A program made the translations under genes and the position numbers. DNA of 64,000 nt from Lonicera japonica. Lineage: Eukaryota; Streptophyta; Magnoliopsida; Dipsacales; Caprifoliaceae. Below the pieces are notes generated by a model. The model was not told the origin of the DNA. It did not search any database and worked only from the letters and a program-made list of their open reading frames with translations. Each line of letters opens with the position of its first letter. Positions within the stretch are counted from its first letter, which is position 1. Of the stretch, positions 60,169 to 64,000 are shown in pieces. The stretch spans positions 35,086,099 through 35,150,098 of the forward strand of contig CM038470.1 of the NCBI GenBank assembly GCA_021464415.1, read 5' to 3'.

Positions 60169-61087
60169 TATGCTGAAAATAAATAATATAATTTATATTA
60201 ATCAAAGGTAATTTTGTAAGAGAATTATTGATTATTGATGGGAAATGCTATCACAGTTATTGCCAAAAATTTGTGGCAAAATTTTACTTGGAATATAAAC
60301 TTTTTTCTTATCAAGTGCCATAAAATATTTTTGATTATTTAAATTTTTGAAAGAGTTAAATTTATTTTTTGTAAAATAAAAATAATTTCAAATACAAAAC
60401 AGAAGAATGAAATGAGCAAAAATATTTTTTTACAGAGATAATTTATTTTATTATACGTGTTAAGGAACCTTTCATACTATCAAGTGATAATAGGATGTTA
60501 TATATACAAACTAATTAACTCACATAAATAATAATATTAAAGTCTTAAATTGACCAATACAAATTAATTATAGACAAACATATTAAACAAATAAACAATA
60601 ATAAGCAAATACATTCGTAAAAAAATCAAATACAAAACTAAATAGTTGAAAATTTTTGATTTTATTTCTTTCGGAGTTCATTTTTTTCATTATACATGAT
60701 AATATGATGCTATATTTTATTGACAAATTATATATCATATAAATAATGATATTAAAGAAATACATTGAGCAAAGTTAATTAATTATAAACATTAATATAA
60801 ACAAATATATAATAATATTAAGCAAATAAATAATAAAAATAATTCAAAAAATTGTACCTTGATCCAGTAGCAAAAATTCCCTATTGCAGTATTCCACATT
60901 GGTTGTTTATTTCATGAATGCGTGGGTCTGGCCGAATGAGAGATGGATGAGATGTAAACATTGAAGGCCAAATGTATAAATAGGAAAAAATTGTGCCGTT
61001 AAAGGAAATCTGCCCGTTGTGGAAGTAGCCGTTAGTGCAATAGTGGCGCGACAGACTGTACGTCGTGGGGGAGGGGTGACTGTGCAT

Positions 61088-61112
61088 CTCGCGATACACT
61101 GTGTATCGCGAG
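61088..61112. repeat. Subterminal palindrome, PMD end of copy B
   Basis: CTCGCGATACAC (61088-61099) and GTGTATCGCGAG (61101-61112) are perfect 12-bp inverted arms around a single T. Copy A has the decayed equivalent at 7478-7499. It lies about 100 bp from the terminus and is a likely transposase or ORF1 binding site. Confidence 0.8.
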
Positions 61113-61212
61113 TTGCTGATGTGGCATTTTACCTATTTTGCGTTGCAAGCGAGAAGATGCTAACTTGGTATTTTTACCTTGCCATTTAACAAGTGCATTG
61201 CAGATGGTGTAA

Positions 61213-61694
61213 TGAGTAGTTTTAATTAGAAAGCAAACCTCTTTGCCAACGTGTCCTTCATGCACCCAAACGTGTCGCCACCTCTCTCTCTCTCCCTCTC
61301 TCTCTCTACTACTCTGCCCACAAGAAAAGAAACTTCCATTTTCGCCTCTCTCTCAGAGTAAACCCAACAAGGTAAACACTCTCTCTCTCTCTCTGCTCAA
61401 CAAGAAAATCATTCTTACTGAATTACTTGGCCGCATTTATAAGCAATATTAATTTTTTGTTAATTTAATTTCATAGTTTTCTCTTCTCTTTCTTTCTACC
61501 ATTTTTTTTGGCGTTAATTTAGTGCAAGTTGGAAAACTAAGCTCTTGTAGATTTAGTAGTGTGTATGTTACTCACTTCACTTGCCTTTCTTTTCACTGAT
61601 ATGTTCTATACATTAATGGAAAATAATGAGGGTTCTTTGTTAACTTAATTACTCCCTCCCTCTCTGTTTCAAGAGTCTATTAGTTCCTTTTCTG
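61213..61694. other. Intergenic; CT-rich tracts
   Basis: CT runs lie at 61283-61307 and 61379-61394. ACTCCCTCCCTCTCTGTTTC near 61650 resembles a Stowaway-type terminus without a partner. There is no gene. Confidence 0.5.
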
Positions 61695-62042
61695 TGTTGA
61701 GATTATAAATCTCACATCGATCCTTATGAAGCAATAGATACGACGGAGGAGTTACTCTATCCCTTTTTAATTAGTTTTGAGATGGATGTTCCAAACTTTA
61801 ATATGGTATCAGACCGAGAGTGAGGTCCATTCACCGTGTTATAGCTCAACGGCCGCATATGCTCCACGTTACCCAATATAATCATTTCATGCGTTGGGAA
61901 AAAAAATTATGACAACGTGAGGGCTTGTTGAGATTATAAATTCCACATGGATTGTCATGAAGCAATACATAAGATAGAGGAGGTGCTCCATCCATTGCCA
62001 ATTGGGCAATTGATTTTGGGTCGGATGCTCCTAACTTCAACA
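61695..62042 (+). mobile_element. TRIM-type miniature LTR retrotransposon, 348 bp
   Basis: The LTRs 61695-61803 and 61926-62042 both begin TGTTGAGATTATAAAT. TGGTATCAGA (61804-61813), an initiator-tRNA-Met binding site, directly follows LTR1. ACGTGAGGGCT precedes LTR2. The second LTR ends CAACA. There is no coding region, and no TSD can be recognised (flanks TTCTG and GAAAA). Confidence 0.72.
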
Positions 62043-62122
62043 GAAAAGTTGGAAATTAATTGAAAACACTAATAATTTGCATGAGAAGTTATTAAAAGGA
62101 GACAAGTGATTGTGTGAGATGT

Positions 62123-62368
62123 TCTTCATCATTCCCTTATTTTCCATGGAAATTTTTTCTTTCCCCTGGCCAAAAGAATTTAATTCCATGGAAAACCCAA
62201 AAAGTAATAGAACATTTCATCAAATCACTCATTTCATCTTCTAAATCTTCATCATTCCCTTATTTTCCGTGGAAATTTTTTCTTTCCCCAGGCCAAAAGA
62301 ATTTAATTCCATGGAAAACCCAAAAAGTAATAGAACATTTCATCAAATCACTCATTTCATCTTCTAAA
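62123..62368 (+). repeat. Two 123-bp tandem units
   Basis: Units 62123-62245 and 62246-62368 start TCTTCATCATTCCCTTATTT and are almost identical (CCATGG against CCGTGG, CCTGG against CCAGG). The repeat creates an open frame at 62114-62377 that encodes a doubled peptide, but nothing suggests a gene. Confidence 0.85.
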
Positions 62369-64000
62369 TTCAAGTAATTGCTTTTCCAATCATTTTCCAA
62401 CTTCATTATCAAATGAAGCCTAAAGAGTTGAATTTCTTTGTCATCTTTGACTTGGTGTTGCTCTCTGCATTAATAAATTGCAGGATATCGAATTTCTACT
62501 TTGCAGACATAATTAAGGCTAACTAAATACTTTGAGTTTCCCTTGAAAAAGGGAAGCTTTATTTATCTAAGCGCTTGGGTACATTCGTTTGTAGATCCAA
62601 CTCATCTAGTGGCGGATCTATTACATTGACAATTGATGTTACCTAATTCACGGGACACTTTGGTACCTATTACATTACAGGTACATGGTACGATACCTAG
62701 CCCAGAACATGCACTGGTGGCATAGGCTTTTGTCGGAATGCTATTTCAGATCATGTACCACTATTGAGTATTTATCCTTTTTTAAGCAGATAGGAATATG
62801 AATATAATAAGGTGGGATCACATAAAAATATGTCTCTGTTTGCTTATGCAAGTGAAAATTGGGGATTTTGCATTTTGGGTTGCTAACGGACCCTGTTTGG
62901 GGTTGGCCCACCCAAATCGCAATATATAGGGTGCTCCACAAATTAGGCAACATTGGTCAAGATTTTGATTAAAAAAGTAGGTGTCCGTGCCTCAGTCGAT
63001 AGACTCTCCATACCCTTAAGTGATGGCTGGTTGGATGGTGCTAGCCAGGATGAATTTATTCCTTTCCTTTTAGGTGGGCAATAGAAATTGTATCCGAGCA
63101 AATCAGAGTATCTTTGTTTTGTTAAAAAAAATCTTCCAAACAATTTAAAGAGAATGCACTATGCACTAAGCTTAGATTTCCATAGTTTTGAGGTCTGATC
63201 ATGTAGTGTCTTTTGAAATCTAGTGAGCCAAATTTATTTTATGCCTTTTTACTGTACGGGATTCAATACAAAGGAACAACTTTGTTTTATATGTGCCAGT
63301 CCTGATGGTATGCAGGATGGGCATTTGCATAGTGCCCTTGTTATGGTAAAGGCTTTTATATAAGTTCATGTAAAAGGGGCCCAATATTGTAAGCGCTGCA
63401 TTAGTAATACACATAAGGGCCCAAGAATTATAATGTAAATGAATGAAGGCCCTTTTTTTTTTCACTTTTGCGCAAAGTCCAATATATCTTAGGACTGGCC
63501 TTGTTTATCTGTGAGGTCATTGAGGAGATGGAGAGCTTGAAAGAGGTCATGAAGGTTTGGTGAAGGGTAGTAAGCATTGAGCTTATTGAAGGTGTACATT
63601 CAAGATTATCAAAGTACTGACGTGAATTCTCATAGATTAGTGACCATGTTCAATCTATGTATTATTTGGATTGGTTTTTGAAATGTCTTGGCAATCATTT
63701 GCCGAGATGTTATTAAGTTTAAATCAACTGCTCAGATATTACAGGGTGATAAAACTTCAGATGTCTTTATAAAGAAGTGGGTGAGATTATTTGCTCTTAA
63801 ACAGATGACTGACATACTTTTGTGTTTTCTCCAAAAAATTGTCTTGAAAGGGTGTTTGTTTCACTGAATGTGTGAAAATCTCAATGTGTTTTTACATGTA
63901 ATTGAAATTGTTTCCATCGTCTTGCAAAACGATATATATAATTTCTAAACTGAAATGATATTGTTTCTAAAACTATTCAATGTTAGAAAATTATATCTTC
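62369..64000. other. Unassigned to window end
   Basis: Only short frames without recognisable domains on either strand. Part may be transcribed or untranslated sequence of a gene beyond the edge, but nothing shows it. Confidence 0.4.

Larger units (their letters stand above)
54285..61209 (-). mobile_element. PIF/Harbinger-type transposon copy B (6.9 kb) with near-intact PMD and ORF1 genes and a truncated transposase
   Basis: The left end GACCATCTGCAGTGC and the right end, complemented, CACCATCTGCAATGCAC form the TIR. TAA follows the right end (61210-61212) and CAA precedes the left (54282-54284), an aged copy of a TAA duplication. Order is ORF1 (+), transposase (-), PMD gene (-), that is, copy A inverted. 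Compared with copy A, about 1.5 kb is missing between the transposase and ORF1, and the PMD-transposase spacer has expanded AT microsatellites (57425-57860). The flanks of the two copies do not match, so they are separate insertions. Confidence 0.9.

Overview
The window looks like a transposon-rich intergenic stretch of a flowering-plant nuclear genome, probably a eudicot. It is strongly AT-rich, has many microsatellites, and its coding remnants are plant families: LEA_2, plant mobile domain, L1-type LINE with C-terminal RNase H, DUF659 hAT, Ty1/copia and PIF/Harbinger. Only one ordinary host gene is convincing, an intronless LEA_2/NDR1-HIN1-like membrane protein at 42875-43471 (-). Almost everything else that can be named is transposable-element sequence, much of it with target-site duplications (TSDs) readable by eye.

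The main result is a pair of related PIF/Harbinger-type DNA transposons in opposite orientation: copy A (7381-16291) and copy B (54285-61209). Besides the usual pair of a Myb/SANT-like ORF1 and a DDE transposase, both carry a third, three-exon gene encoding a plant mobile domain (PMD, 'aminotransferase-like') protein with a C-terminal coiled coil. Copy A also keeps a fourth small ORF of unknown family (13991-14476). Both ends carry subterminal palindromes (GCGATACAC-type at the PMD end, CACGATGT-type at the ORF1 end) that look like transposase binding sites. Copy A has many stops and a 738-bp insertion in its transposase. Copy B is much fresher but has lost about 1.5 kb covering the transposase C-terminus (including the catalytic Glu) and the fourth ORF. 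Neither copy looks autonomous.

Layout. 1-602: 5' end of an LTR retrotransposon (-). 603-3569: nothing coding. 3570-6872: MITEs and a hAT element (8-bp TSD) that contains a solo LTR (5-bp TSD) with seven copies of a palindrome upstream of its TATA box. 7381-16291: Harbinger copy A. 17920-19300: a dispersed repeat (partner at 52555-53215, inverted) and a truncated LINE 3' end. 20456-21952: solo LTR with perfect 5-bp TSD. 22560-29105: a nearly full-length but decayed L1-type LINE (-), split by a 985-bp Mutator-like element with long inverted repeats and a perfect 9-bp TSD. 29562-30003: Tourist-like MITE. 32500-33735: Ty1/copia pol remnant (+). 34716-38606: hAT element with decayed transposase (-) and 8-bp TSD. 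39510-40231: Tourist-like MITE and a 296-bp TRIM/SMART. 42875-43471: LEA_2 gene. 45128-48745: tandem repeat, an inverted-repeat element and a 1.1-kb Tourist-like element with TTA TSD. 51058-51972: another inverted-repeat element. 54285-61209: Harbinger copy B. 61695-62368: a second TRIM and a 123-bp tandem duplication. The end of the window holds nothing I recognise.

The protein-coding remnants do not form a pathway. They belong to separate, often nested elements, and the nesting gives relative ages: the LINE is older than the MULE inside it, the 4.4-6.5 kb hAT is older than its solo LTR, and copy A is older than its insertion.
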